64,000 bases of DNA, taken from contig OY718807.1 of NCBI GenBank assembly GCA_963070105.1, forward strand, positions 2,113,001 through 2,177,000, given 5' to 3'. Made by a program: the position numbers and the translations under genes. A model generated the notes under the pieces. It was not told where the DNA came from, searched no databases, and saw only the letters and a list, made by a program, of their open reading frames with translations. Shown here piece by piece: positions 44,620 to 64,000 of the stretch. The stretch is from Litomosoides sigmodontis. Its lineage: Eukaryota > Nematoda > Chromadorea > Rhabditida > Onchocercidae. Position 1 is the first letter of the stretch, and every line of letters begins with the position of its first letter.

Positions 44620-45350
44620 ATGCGACGGCATACAACAAAGCATTTGGGAAATGCTAGTGTTCAACAAAAATCATCAAGAAATCTTCACGTTCAACAAATA
44701 TCACGCTTTCATATGGAAAAATTTTTGATGGACCTAAACACAGACTGTTACAGAATTGAGGCAAAAGGAATAATGAAACTGAGAATGAAAGTCACCCGTA
44801 ATAAATTTAAATCACTTGGGATGTTTCTTCAGGTTCAACGTATTTCCCGAGCATAATCACTGATAGATTTTCCTTTTCATTTGAAAAATCTCGTATAAAC
44901 CAAAAGCATTTTTGCAAAAAGTTTCCTTGTTTTAGTGATAGTAACATGTCGAACGAATAATAAGATTTTAGCTAAGCAATGGTTAGGAAACGTTGTTGGG
45001 ATGGACTAGACGTTTATTACACCAACGATTAATACTAAGCGTTGGTCAAAGTGATTTTCGCAATTTAATTCGAGATAAACAAAGTGAAGTGCAATTCAAT
45101 ATAAGAAATACGCAGAGTAAAATAACAATTTCGAGTGAAGACGGTGTTAAACTTCTCATACGTGTTCAAAGAGAGCAGCCAGTATTTTGCTCTAAGAGTA
45201 GAGTCATATGGCACATACAGAGAACAACTCTCTCCTCCTTCCGTTATGCTCAATGTATCGGATAAGCTGCTTACTGCTGATAGTGACAGGGTGCGTTATC
45301 ATTCAAGGAAACAGTTCGCTCACCAAGGCTGTGCTTTGTGTGTAGTTTGA
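44620..45350 (+). pseudogene. possible degenerate coding segment, unrecognised
   Basis: An ATG frame at 44620-44856 is followed by an acceptor-like TAAG at about 45040 and an open stretch (GQSDFRNLIRDKQSEVQFNI, ITISSEDGVKLLIRV). After about 45170 the protein-like frame shifts by one (SSQYFALRVESYGTYREQL, MLNVSDKLLTADSDRVRYHS), ending at 45350. No intron fits between the two frames, so a single-base frameshift, an assembly error or chance are the options. No family was recognised. Confidence 0.25.
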
Positions 45351-45610
45351 AAAAGAAAAGGAATATCCCTCGACTTAATTTCGCAAAAAAAAAAAAAAAC
45401 ACTGCGTAAATAATATTCCTAATAAATTTTGATATGCAATCTTGATGTATAACGTCAAAACATTATTATGTAACCATACTGTGTATGTTATGAATTTTTC
45501 TTTTACTAAAGAAGGCCAGTGTGTCATTAATAATCATTAATAATCAATTACTTCTGTAAAAACTAGCAGCATAAGATTAACCCGAACGCAAAGATAGCAA
45601 TGTACAATTA

Positions 45611-48426
<2,816 letters not shown>

Positions 48427-48441
48427 AGCTTATAATTTGAT

Positions 48442-48452
48442 CTAAAATAATA
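48442..48452 (-). promoter_or_regulatory. probable spliced-leader acceptor of the NKAP gene
   Basis: Minus-strand ATTATTTTAG ends 15 bp before the ATG at 48426, giving a very short leader. This is typical of nematode spliced-leader trans-splicing, but a 5' UTR cis intron cannot be excluded. Confidence 0.45.
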
Positions 48453-50217
48453 AACAAACATTAGTCAAACTTTTTTCCACACGTGTATCAATAAATAAAT
48501 AAATAAGTTGGAAACACTTCCCACCACTTCCTAACGTTCTTTCTCAACGTTTACCGTAAACAAAGCTATAACCGTTATTGCATTACGACAAGTATAAAAT
48601 GAAACAAAACGAAATATGATGGCTTCAGTGGAACTGAAAACAACCTCAGTCTTTTACTTTGTAGCTTTTCAAAATCTTTTGATCATCTTTAGGCAAGCAC
48701 TACACTTCCAACAATTTACTACTTTAATCTTATTTCAACATTTAAACTCCCTCTACACCGTCCACCTCATACCTCCCCATACTAAAACCTCTACATTGCA
48801 GCCTCAAGCAAATGCACGTGAAGTTGACTGCAAGGGACGAAGTGATGTATGAACGAATTTTGCTCTCGCTGCCATCCCCTTCTGTGAAAAGTTGAGTGTC
48901 GCACCAGTTGGAGTGGCTCGTGAAGTTGGTGTGTGCGTGTTACGTAATCGGTGTATGTCGTACGTTGCGTGTCTTCTTGCGCTCCAATGTGTCCTTTAAT
49001 GTTACTCAATGGTTGAGTTGCGAAGTGCAAACTACAAATTAATCTATCAGTACTGGTATTTTTGAGAGGAAAGAAGTACGGAGAGGAAGGATGGGAGTTC
49101 AGGTGATTCTGAAGGATCGTTGAAATACATAGGATCTTGCTGGTTGACGTAGTATTTTTACTCTCTTCGTACTTCTCCTACAAAAATGAGTTTGTTTCAT
49201 GGGAGTGTGAGTATCACGAACCAGCGGTAATTAATAATCTCTGTCGTTGTTCTCGTAAGTAACGGTCGTTTGTTTGTGGTCGTATGATAGATAACATTTA
49301 TGATTCTTTAAATTTCATTTAAACTCGTTTCTAAATGATCAAATTCCGAATGTTCCATCATACGCTTTCAGCTTGCTAGAATCTCCATTATCGATAGTAT
49401 CTTTGTGATTTGATTTGACTTGTAATTTTACGTGGTTAGTGTGTAATGCTTCCAATTTCAGGTGCTGTTGTGGAACATTGATGATGTTTCGATGGATTTT
49501 ACGATCAACTTTTTTCGATTAAAATATTTTCTTATTTCTTTTGTATCTCTTAAAAGTTCAATTTTGCCCATATGAACAACTTGAAGTGTTCTTGCAGAAT
49601 TTTATCAAAGTTTCGTTATATTTTTTTTACGTAGCATAGCGATATTGGTTGTAAACCTCAGTGCATGTGAGAGAGTGTAAAATTCCGGTAAGCAAAATGA
49701 TACTGAAAGGAATCTCACTTCTTCAGCTATGGTAGTTGCAAATGAAGAAGTGAATGGATGGATTTAAAAACACACACACAGGAAATTACTCCAACATGTA
49801 AGTAAGGCTAATAGAAGTGGAAAATCAAAATTGATCGGAGAAAGAATGACAATGAGTCATTGAAAGTATTGTGCAATGGAAAGAGGAAGTGTACTTTTGT
49901 TAAAAACTGAAAAATTGGGAAAATTTTGAATTAAAAAAAAAAAGCTATAAATGTGTTTAAAAGCAAGTGACTGTGAGAATATTTATTATTAGAGTGCTTG
50001 CATGGAATGGCGAACGTGTGGAAGAGATGAAAATGAAGAAAAGAAATTTGAAAAATGAAAGTTATTCATATTGAGAGTAAATGACATAGCATTCATACAA
50101 CTTCATAAAATGCTTAGAATTTATATTTGCAATCTACTCGTATGATTTCTCTCTCTCTATCAAAAAAAAGGATAACCTAATATTCGATTAAGTTTTACTA
50201 TACTAGTTATATGATGA

Positions 50218-50249
<32 letters not shown>

Positions 50250-50784
50250 CAAGATGGAAATTTTCTTATTTATATAAAAACTAGATAATAGTCCACATAT
50301 ATAATTTCATTTAAGAATATGATGAATCAGTAAAACATTCCACTGAATTTGATGAAATTGAAGGATGAGTTTGTTTGTGTATTAGTGATGCCGCTTTTCG
50401 CTTTTCCAGAAGATGTTTAAATAGGAATACAGAGAGAGAGAGATAGAGAGAGGAGAGATGCACTATTTGCTTAAAACAAACAGAATAAATTCAAATATAA
50501 CGAGAAACATCAATTTCCATAGCTCATCATATATTCATTGGTGAGCAGGTATTGCGTGTATGTTGTTCAGGAAGAAGGTTTGTTAATTTCTTCTCTCTGT
50601 TCAAATCTCTCTTGCGAAATGATAATTATTTAATGATATGAAATGAAAACTCTCTGAATCTCCTCTATTGATTGATTGATGCACAGGAAGATGTCATAAT
50701 GATATGAATATTTAAAATTTGATAAAAAAAAATGACTTTTTAATGATTTTGATGAAGAAATACTTCTGTACATTAGCTTGTTTC

Positions 50785-50816
<32 letters not shown>

Positions 50817-51056
50817 ACTTCTCATTCTTGCAGTATGCTCTTACTGTTTGCTAAGATATTTTTTGCAACTTTAATTTCTTTTTCCTACTAATACACACCG
50901 CCCCATTTTTTTGTATTAATTAATAACTTCATAAATTTATCACAAATACCTTTTGGTTGGGAAAAGAAGCGCTTTTTTTCCTATCACTGATAATTTCTTT
51001 ATCATTGATCGATCAGAGGTATAATAAATGTTCAATTTTTACAAAGAAAAAAAATT
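48453..51056. promoter_or_regulatory. intergenic region between divergent genes, likely promoter
   Basis: The NKAP gene reads left and the next gene reads right. About 48820-49040 is CpG-richer than its surroundings. A plus-strand consensus donor (CTC|GTAAGTAAC) near 49253-49262 may end a non-coding first exon of the rightward gene. Remaining sequence has GA and CT tracts (for example 50219-50242 and 50788-50815) and no supported exon. Confidence 0.35.
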
Positions 51057-52108
51057 ATGAATTTCTGGAAAATGAAGCAGCAAAATGATGAAATTTTAAT
51101 TGTGCAACATTTTCAGCCTAACGTAGCAGCAAAAAGAAGATCGGTAAAGACAGTAACATCGACAGAGTTACCTGACTCAGTTTCTTCATCAAAAAACACT
51201 TGGTATTCAAATGCAAGAGAAATAAACAGCAAGTGTAAGCAATTAAGCAAACAATTAGTTGATTATCGTCCAATTACGCCGATACCATCCTTTGACGTAT
51301 TACCTGCTTCAATTCCACGTATCGTAATTAATAAAGCCATCACTAATGCTTTTCCACCTCGAACCCACTACAACACCACGTCCGCATTCCATGGTACATT
51401 TTCTTCTTTATCAATTCTCCTTTGATAGATTCCATCATTTTTCCCCTCTTTCACACGTCTACTTAAATGTAGCACAGTGGACCTGATAATAGCCACGTAT
51501 TTCAGAGCATTCACCACGATCTGATGATTCCTGTGGCTTTTTCTCGCATTCAACTCACTCCGACAGCGGTGATACAATGCCCTCAGGAAGTGCTCTTCCT
51601 CGGGCTACCACTTCTGAATTGATGATTCCACTTAAAAAGCTCACCAAGGAAAGTCGTTTGATATCGGTGCACGATGGACGACCGGTCAGCCCTTACATCA
51701 AGACTGTTGCATATGTTCCCAAATATTCGAGTCAGGAATGTCTCCTGAATACGTACAACAGAAATTATCACTATAATAACAGATATCCAAAGTGAGTTGT
51801 TCATAAATGACTTAAAAAAAAAACGTACGCGTAAATAATTTGGACCGTTATAGCATTGTTTAAATCACTAAGGCATTTCAATTCCATTCTATCGATTAAA
51901 TTTCAAAATTATTTCGTAAACAGTTTCTAGCTAAAAAGAAATATTTGATAAAAATTGCTAAAATTTGCAACAAGCTTACAACACTCTTTTAAGGCAAGTA
52001 ACTTACGAGGATGAAAGGTATTCATCAAAAGCTAATATCACTAGCAGAAATGGCAGTTCGTGTGATTCATGTTCATTTTTTGTCGAAAATCCGTTGTACA
52101 CAGACTGA
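51057..52108 (+). CDS. unrecognised protein, 3 exons
   Basis: Exons 51057-51393, 51506-51791 and 51994-52108 join in phase to 245 residues ending at a TGA. The donors (ATG|GTACAT, AAA|GTGAGT) and the TTTCAG acceptor at 51505 are good; the last acceptor (TTTTAAG) is weaker. The product is polar and probably disordered: Ser/Thr-rich at the start, a central PITPIPSFDVLPASIPRI proline stretch, then KKLTKESRLISVHDGRPVSP and a Tyr/Asn-rich tail. No domain, signal peptide or membrane segment is visible. The start is tentative: a TTTTCAG at 51110-51116 could be the acceptor of an upstream exon in the same frame. The gene converges tail-to-tail with the BUB1-like gene. Confidence 0.6.
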
Positions 52109-52412
52109 TTGATTCATTTGCATTTAACCTTTGAACTGCGGAACATCTGAGTTTGTTGCCTTTTTAGACAACAATTTAATGATTGCTTCATTTCGAGAAA
52201 GCATTTTGCACACACACACACACACACCCATCTGAGGTTTTTGAATTAAATTTTCAATAGGTTTCTGATTGATCGATAAAATTTAAAAGAAAATTATTGA
52301 CGTTTGGAATGCATGACTACTTTGCTTTTCATATTTGGTTGCGCGTTAATTAATTGTGAGAACCCATCGTGTATATTTGAGATGCAATTGAAAACTATTA
52401 TTAGCATATATT

Positions 52413-52418
52413 TTTATT
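52413..52418 (-). terminator. possible polyadenylation signal of the BUB1-like gene
   Basis: AATAAA on the minus strand, about 110 bp past the BUB1-like stop codon. Confidence 0.35.
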
Positions 52419-52526
52419 GCTATCTTCGTACAGTAAAAGAATTACTGATATTTAGTACGTATTTTAGCTCTGCTGAATGAAGTGAGAGCAGTTCAATTGA
52501 TTTCTTCAAAAAATTTTTCATCCTTT

Positions 52527-53697
52527 TCATGGATAGAATTGTGAGTTTTTTTTGAGCAGTGCCTGATAGAGGGCATTGTATTCAACAGTCGATCTTATCC
52601 ACTGATCACCACTTTCACGTATCGAAGTGTCCGTTGCTTGTGCTAACACGTTGATCAATTCATCCCAACTGTACAACTCCACATTCAAACACTTATAAAA
52701 CAAATCTGACCAGAGATCGTACGTCGACCAAGTGCTGCTGTAGACGACAGAATTAATTCTCAATTCAATTACAAGTGTTGTAAGTATGATGCATTGTTAA
52801 GAACAGCCTCATATGGCCTACCACTAATTTAGATTTCCGTTGTGAAACGTGACAAGTTTTTGTAAAAACTATTCAAGAATGCATAAATTACACGTAACCG
52901 AAAAACGAGTTCTTCTTTTTCAGCTAATAAGTATGCATTGGAAAGTGAAATTTTGAATTGTAAATCAGAATATTTCCATTCAAACCAAAAAAGAATTTAT
53001 ACTTTGATGAGTGACAGGATGAGAGAGGGGGAGAGAGAGAGAGTAAGTATTATGTATCTTCAACAATTTTTTTTATGCTGTAGTTTGTACCTATAATTTA
53101 GTACCTATAATTTAAGAGGTTAATTTAAAAAAAACGAGTTAAAATTGGAAAAAAACCTCTTTAAATTTAGCAGCGGGATGTATCGTCCATTTTCGCGTCG
53201 TATATAGCGTAACGTTTCATTACAAATTAGTTCATTTGCAACATTTAGAAGACCCATTCTGTCAATTTCATAATTCCACGGCTCACACATCTGAATTTGG
53301 AAATATGCGAAAAGTAATTTTAGAAATTTTAACGCTAACACTTGCTAAATCTATGATTTTCTACTTTTTACTAAGAGCAATCGTTTCACTCACAGCTTTA
53401 TTGTATGGAAACTATCAGTGGAGGATCAGTGAGCTCTAGGTTAGATTAGATCTTTAATATTCAGGTTAGCTTAGATCTTCAGTATTCAGGTTAGATTAGA
53501 TCTTCTTCAGTATTCAGGTTAGATTAGATCTTCAACAATAAGTGATACTAAGAGATGAGGATACAATCAATTAAGGATATTTGCATGAGTAAGTAATCCT
53601 TACAATGAAAAGGAGAAAGTTGTAATTTTGCATAAAATTCGATAAGTGAAAGAGTGTGATGAATGGACAGCAACGCCATTTTTTTTAAAAAAAAAAG

Positions 53698-53754
<57 letters not shown>

Positions 53755-56700
53755 TAATGGTGAGATATGGCGAACGAGAGAGAGGGAGAGAGGGAGAGAG
53801 AGGGAAGAATGAAATAATTTGAAAATAAAAATCGTAATAAACTAATTAAGCAAATAAAGATAAGCGTTATTTCATTTCATCGTAAACTATTTGCTATGAC
53901 ATCTTACGTAGTAGCCATCGGTGATGACATTTTTCTCGTTGATATATTGTCCACTGTATTTCATCCCATTGGTATTTCGAATTGCGAACTCCCAATTTGC
54001 TAATTTTACGAGTAATGTAGTACCATCACTTAATGTATCAAGTTGTGGTTTACGTGCAATCCTAAAATTTTTGCAACAAAAAAAGGCAACCAATTGAGGA
54101 AATTTTTGGTAAATTGAAATTTAAAAGACATTTAAAAAATCAATTAAGTGAATAGCATTTTAAACGTATTTAAGCAAATCGTTTCAGTTTAATTAAATTA
54201 TAGTGCAATTTAGCTGAATTTAGCATGGAAATTGCTTAGAGTGCTAGCTCGATAAGTCTAGAATTTTCTGAACAATTCATCACCATAACTCTTTAAATTA
54301 AATTAAACAAAATTATGCTATATTTTATGAAATATTTGATTTAAAAACCTTTTAGCAACAAATATATTATCACTTTTAAAGCATCCATGAATAATATTCA
54401 TTTGATGAATGGAACGTAGAATTTTCATCAGGTCGAGAACTATTATTGCAAATATTAATTCGCTTAATTTTACTTCACAAGAATTTTGAATTTTTATGAA
54501 TTCCTGAAATTAATAGAAGAAAGGACTATTTAAAATGTATTGCTAGTGCAGCACTGCATTGTTACGATTAATAATAAACGAAATTTTAAACATTCAGGTC
54601 TTGCATGATTTTTTTTTTGAAATGTCACACTTTATTTCGTATTTTAAACATCTAAAATAGAAAATGCGTGGGTGGTAGGAAGTCAACTAGCCAAAAAGTT
54701 TAATGGGAGCATTTAATGAAGCAGATTTCGTTCGTTGTAAAGAAGGATAATTGCTATCCTGTGTCTCCCTATTATTTTGAAACTAATTACAGAAAATATT
54801 AGATGTCCAGAGAACATAATTGGAATTTCATCCATTTCAAAATTTTAAACTTAACCTAAATGTCTTCCATTTTTACTTAATTCTACTTTGTCTACTTCAA
54901 ACTATCTATCAAAGTTTATTAGTTTTTTTTTTTCAAATCTCTGTCAAAATAAAAACATCAAAATTTTACGGTTGAAATAGAATCTTTTGAAAGTGATAAA
55001 TAACCGAAGTAGTTATCTTCTTCATATCAAACACCACAAACCACCTACTTTTAGCGTTCCAGCGGTAAACTCTTGAACAGTTAAGCATTTATCCGTGAAG
55101 ATAAGACTGTGATATATTTGAACAACGCCTGAGATTAGACGTAATTCCTTTTCCACGTGCTGATAAATATACGCTTCCCATTTGCTTTGATGTTTTGTTC
55201 CAATCTATAAAATTAAAAAATATTTTAATGAAATTAAAATCAAAAAAAAAGTGAAAAAAAGAGACGAAACTGTTTCATCTAAAAAGCTACATTTGAAAAT
55301 TAGCAAATAGTGCAAAATATAACGTACTTTTAAAACGAAGCAACGATTGGGAATGTTTTTGATAGAGCAGAAATAATTTAAAGTACCGTTTAAAGTTTGT
55401 TTTGGAAATGATAATTTATGAAATATGAAATTGAATGGTGGCATCTTTTTCTGAAATTTTCGGACAAGCATTAATTTGTGTGTGACATGGGTTTTGAGAA
55501 GAATCTTTTTGCAAAAATAATTCTGCATTATATTTTTTCATAAGAAAACTGATCAATTTAAAATTAACAAATTAGGATTGATTAATGGCTTACCCTAAAT
55601 GATAATTTATCTGCCTAAACACAACTGGTCATTTTTTGAGTTAAACTATTTCATTTAAATCAACTCGGTTTAACTTCATAAATTGCTTTTAAGTCATTTT
55701 TTGAGTTAAACTATTTCATTTAAATCAACTCGGTTTAACTTCATAAATTGCTTTTAACATGTTGTCGTGTAAAAAGTAATGCGTCTGCGTGAAACAGATT
55801 GTTATTAAAAAATATTAATCTACAAAACCTACGTGCAGCGCATTTACATTTTTGTTTTAAAATTATTTGAAAAAAAGCTATGTACCTCGTAAAATTTAAT
55901 GAAATTTGGCTCTTTGGAATCATTCATTAGCTTTGTCTGATAATTTGAATCCCATGGATATGCAAATGTAACGGTTGTTTTGGTAGCTCTAGCAATAGCA
56001 TCACTGTCACTGTTGCACAGAATCAGTTCTTCTTCTCTTACGGCAAATTGTCTGAGAAGAAAAGCAAAATTTAATTTGAAATAAGAAAATTCATTAGTAA
56101 TTATTAGTGTTGTTAAATTGAAGTTAGCAAAAAATTTTTTCCAAATAATAATCCTACATTAGGTTAATTTGCATATGGGAAAATGTCCATTCCATCCTGT
56201 CATAATCAATTGATTGCTCACGCTTCATACTTTCTACCTATATTTGCTATTATGCTGCATTTTGCAATGAGAAAATTAAAATTAACATGAAAATTGAAAT
56301 AATAAAAATTAACAAAAAAAAATTTTTTAATAATTTCTTTAAATGACTTTTTCCTGATTTCAATAGCACATTTCGGTTTAGCTTTCATGTTTTCCGCTTT
56401 GATGAGAATGGATCGGATGAAATTATGATTGCCAATGCAACGTTGCGTCCAACAGACGTAGAAATCAGATAATTGTAGAAACATTTTACTCTCATAAAAT
56501 ATACCAAACATTTTCAATGCATTTGTATCGTTTAAAAATTTCATCTGCAACAATTACCTCTAATTAATTATTCTGTTTAACTAATTAGAGCTTTGACTTT
56601 TTTTTTCATTTTACGAAGTAGCAATTTATTTGTTTTGCTTTTGCGAATAAAATATTTGTGCATTTACTTGGTTAGTGTGCTTTCCTTCAAACTAAAATCA

Positions 56701-57211
56701 AACATTAAAATTCATAAGTGAATTTTCAAATATAAAGCGTTCAATGCAACATTTTCTATTTGCTCAATCATATTTCCTAAATGTAATTTTTCTTACATAA
56801 AAATACAATTTTAGGAGAAAAAAAAGAAAGGAAAAAATGTTTTGAAATTTGAAACACTATTGGTAGTAGCAATGGTGAAAGGAAATAAATTAATTCCCAT
56901 TACTTAATTTATTTTGCAACGATAAGGTAAGAAAACGTTAGCGTGAAGCGCTAACGTGAACATTGACGTGAAGTAAGAATGTATTAAATGTGTGGGAGGC
57001 TAAATGAGTTTAAAAAGAGAACACAAACAGCAAGATGAAATGCACGGAAACATCGGTCACTGTTACGGTACGCTTTGTTGTTGCAGAGAGTGAGTAATTT
57101 CACTAAACTTGGCCTCACTATTTCAATCAATTCACACTCTCTTCCAGTAATATTTTGTAGTTGTAAGATTTGTCTGCAACTGCGATTATTTTTCACCAAT
57201 TTATATTTCAT
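52527..57211 (-). CDS. compact BUB1/BUBR1-like pseudokinase
   Basis: Spindle-checkpoint BUB1/Mad3 family member. Exons in transcript order: 57029-57211, 56348-56544, 55886-56051, 55049-55204, 54349-54503, 53908-54061, 53157-53290, 52527-52737. All phases join, giving 451 residues. Residues about 40-125 match the Mad3/BUB1 homology region 1 helical repeats (KAYRNSDRCFRAF, then FYESKMFLQLSDFYVCW and KAENMKAKP). About residue 185 onward matches the BUB1 kinase domain: KWEAYIYQ (family W-E-F-Y-I), IIHGCFKSDNIFVAK (family IIHGDIKPDN) and EPWNYEID (family KPWNYQID). The catalytic Asp at 275 is Cys, the DLG/DFG motif reads LANW near 306-309, and no glycine-rich loop is visible, so it should be catalytically dead. 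The long middle region of typical BUB1 is absent. An additional 5' exon is possible, since the first ~20 residues do not match the family and an acceptor-like GTTGCAG lies inside them. Confidence 0.85.
53438..53537. repeat. 25-28 bp minisatellite, four copies
   Basis: Units beginning AGGTTAGATTAGATCTTC start at 53438, 53463, 53488 and 53516. The third unit is 3 bp longer. It lies in the intron between BUB1-like exons 53157-53290 and 53908-54061. Confidence 0.9.
53700..53752. repeat. (AC)n microsatellite
   Basis: About 26 AC units in the same BUB1-like intron as the 25-bp minisatellite. Confidence 0.95.
55628..55757. repeat. perfect 65-bp tandem duplication
   Basis: Copies 55628-55692 and 55693-55757 appear identical. 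Each contains TTGAGTTAAACT and ACTCGGTTTAACTT. It lies in the intron between BUB1-like exons 55049-55204 and 55886-56051. Confidence 0.93.
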
Positions 57212-57893
57212 TTATGAAATAAGTGAAATTTAAAAAACAATAAAATGAAAAGAAAGCGCGATATTTGAAATTTATCAGCTAATAGGCAAAAAAGCACAGA
57301 CGTTTGAAGTGAAATAGTTGAATTGACTGGTTCATTTATGGGTAGCAGTGACTGAGCTGGTAACTTAAGATTAGACCTAAAATATGCAAATTAGATGAGT
57401 AAAATTATACGTAAAAAGGCTAATGTCAAACGCGCTATCTCATTAAGCAATGCAAAAAGTACTTAAATTTTTTTTTCTAACATTTAACCTTTTATGAAAA
57501 AGTACTCGTCTAACTTTAGTACCAGCTGGCCGCTCAACCATATTATCCGCTCTGCTACAAAATATGATTGCTAAAATGACGCAATAATTTCCTACAACGT
57601 GAAATATTTCTTTTCATATGCAAATTTTTGTGCAAAATTTGAAGAGTGATAGTTTAGTTGGGAGGAAAGGACTGTTTTGAAATATTCTAAAGGAATTCGT
57701 TCAAAATTTAATGTGATGAACAACTACATTAAATTTATGTTCAGTTTAGGTCTACAAAAGTCTAAGCTTATAAAAAACTAAGCTTGTGTTAGCTCCTGTT
57801 TATGGTTTTTTTTAATTTGCTTATCAATCTACCTATGTGTTAGTGAGAATGCTTGATCGGAAATGGAATTATATTGAAATGAGAAGCATAAAA
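57212..57893. other. intergenic between BUB1-like and protease-homologue genes
   Basis: Head-to-head spacing of about 680 bp, so a shared promoter region is plausible. A minus-strand ATG near 57540 preceded by TTTTGTAG opens a short frame (MVERPAGTKVRR) with a donor-like GTACTT. It could be a BUB1-like 5' exon, but its phase does not match the next exon. Plus-strand ATGs at 57849 and 57894 are both in frame with the protease homologue. Confidence 0.35.
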
Positions 57894-63258
<5,365 letters not shown>

Positions 63259-63294
63259 AATGAAATTTGAAAATATTCATGTATGCAATGTATG

Positions 63295-63300
63295 AATAAA
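63295..63300 (+). terminator. polyadenylation signal of the protease homologue
   Basis: AATAAA, overlapping a second ATAAATAAA, 37 bp past the stop codon. Confidence 0.6.
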
Positions 63301-63432
63301 TAAATGTCTGATAAATCGTTTTAACAAAAGTCAGCTATTGAATTTTTTTTCCTTGAATTATGTCTATCAAAATTTTTCACATATTGAGAAAAAGTGAAAC
63401 GTAAGGCCATCCGCATTCCGTCATTGCTTTAG

Positions 63433-63433
<1 letters not shown>

Positions 63434-63523
<90 letters not shown>
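63434..63523. repeat. (CT)n microsatellite
   Basis: About 45 uninterrupted CT units. Confidence 0.97.
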
Positions 63524-63526
<3 letters not shown>

Positions 63527-64000
63527 ATTTTACATCAAAAGGTCAATTGTTGCACACTTCATTTCATTATCGGCAAAAAAATAACATTCAAATTAGACGG
63601 CTATTTTTCAATTTCCTCTTAAAGGTAACTTGAAACATGAGGTATCTCACTCTAGCTCTCTTCCTCTTTCTCTCCCTCTGTTCCCTACACTTTCATCATT
63701 CTCTCTTCCGACCATGTCTCGTCGTCATGGCGATATCTAAAATTCATGTCATTTATGGCGGTTTAAAAATTGGAAAAATTCATTTTTTTCCCAAAATTCC
63801 ATGAAATATTTCCTTTCCACCTCTCTTACCTTTCAATTAAGCCTAACGAAACTATTTAATTTGGATTTTCCAAACCTCTCTGTTGATTGATTGATTGATT
63901 GTTAGTGATGATTTTTCCACACGATGATCGATCGAATTACTTGATCATTTGCATTGATCAGTAACATTATTGTGAGAAGAACCTTGCATCACTGCTAACT
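63524..64000. other. non-coding, nothing recognised
   Basis: AT-rich with loose CT tracts and TTGA/TGAT runs near 63883-63902. No coding frame is supported. Confidence 0.5.

Overview
This is a eukaryotic window, most likely from a nematode. Coding exons are short (about 60-380 bp). Introns are AT-rich and nearly all end in TTTCAG- or TTTTAG-like acceptors, and two genes have such an acceptor just upstream of the start codon, as expected for spliced-leader addition. Base composition is strongly AT-biased, with many simple-sequence repeats. No bacterial gene organisation, CRISPR array, rRNA or tRNA gene was recognised. I cannot place the species.

Layout. 1-1500 is GC/CpG-richer and may be the promoter of a gene running off the left edge. 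3715-13383 (minus) encodes a discoidin-domain receptor (DDR)-like protein; 18 exons could be joined in frame, but its signal-peptide exon was not found. 13384-31440 is mostly non-coding and holds a ~1.5 kb AAT array. 31441-42699 (minus) encodes a ~1,570-residue coiled-coil protein with a syntaphilin-like segment. 42.9-45.4 kb holds two weak plus-strand coding candidates. 45611-48426 (minus) is a complete NKAP-family gene. 48.4-51.0 kb is a likely divergent promoter region. 51057-52108 (plus) is an unrecognised small gene. 52527-57211 (minus) encodes a compact BUB1/BUBR1-like protein. 57894-63258 (plus) encodes a chymotrypsin-fold serine protease homologue whose intron 5 carries another ~1.5 kb AAT array. 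The right end is a CT microsatellite.

The genes do not form one pathway. The notable pattern is that three enzyme-fold proteins have lost catalytic residues: the DDR-like kinase (HRD to HGH, DFG lost), the BUB1-like kinase (HGD to HGC, DFG/DLG lost, glycine loop not recognisable) and the protease homologue (His57 to Ser, Ser195 to Gly). All three retain intact reading frames across many introns, which argues for functional non-catalytic proteins rather than decaying pseudogenes. The other striking feature is repeat content: three long AAT arrays, one ending in a 19-bp higher-order repeat, and several intronic minisatellites. Gene models were built by hand from reading frames and splice phases. 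Homology calls rest on recalled family motifs, not on searches.
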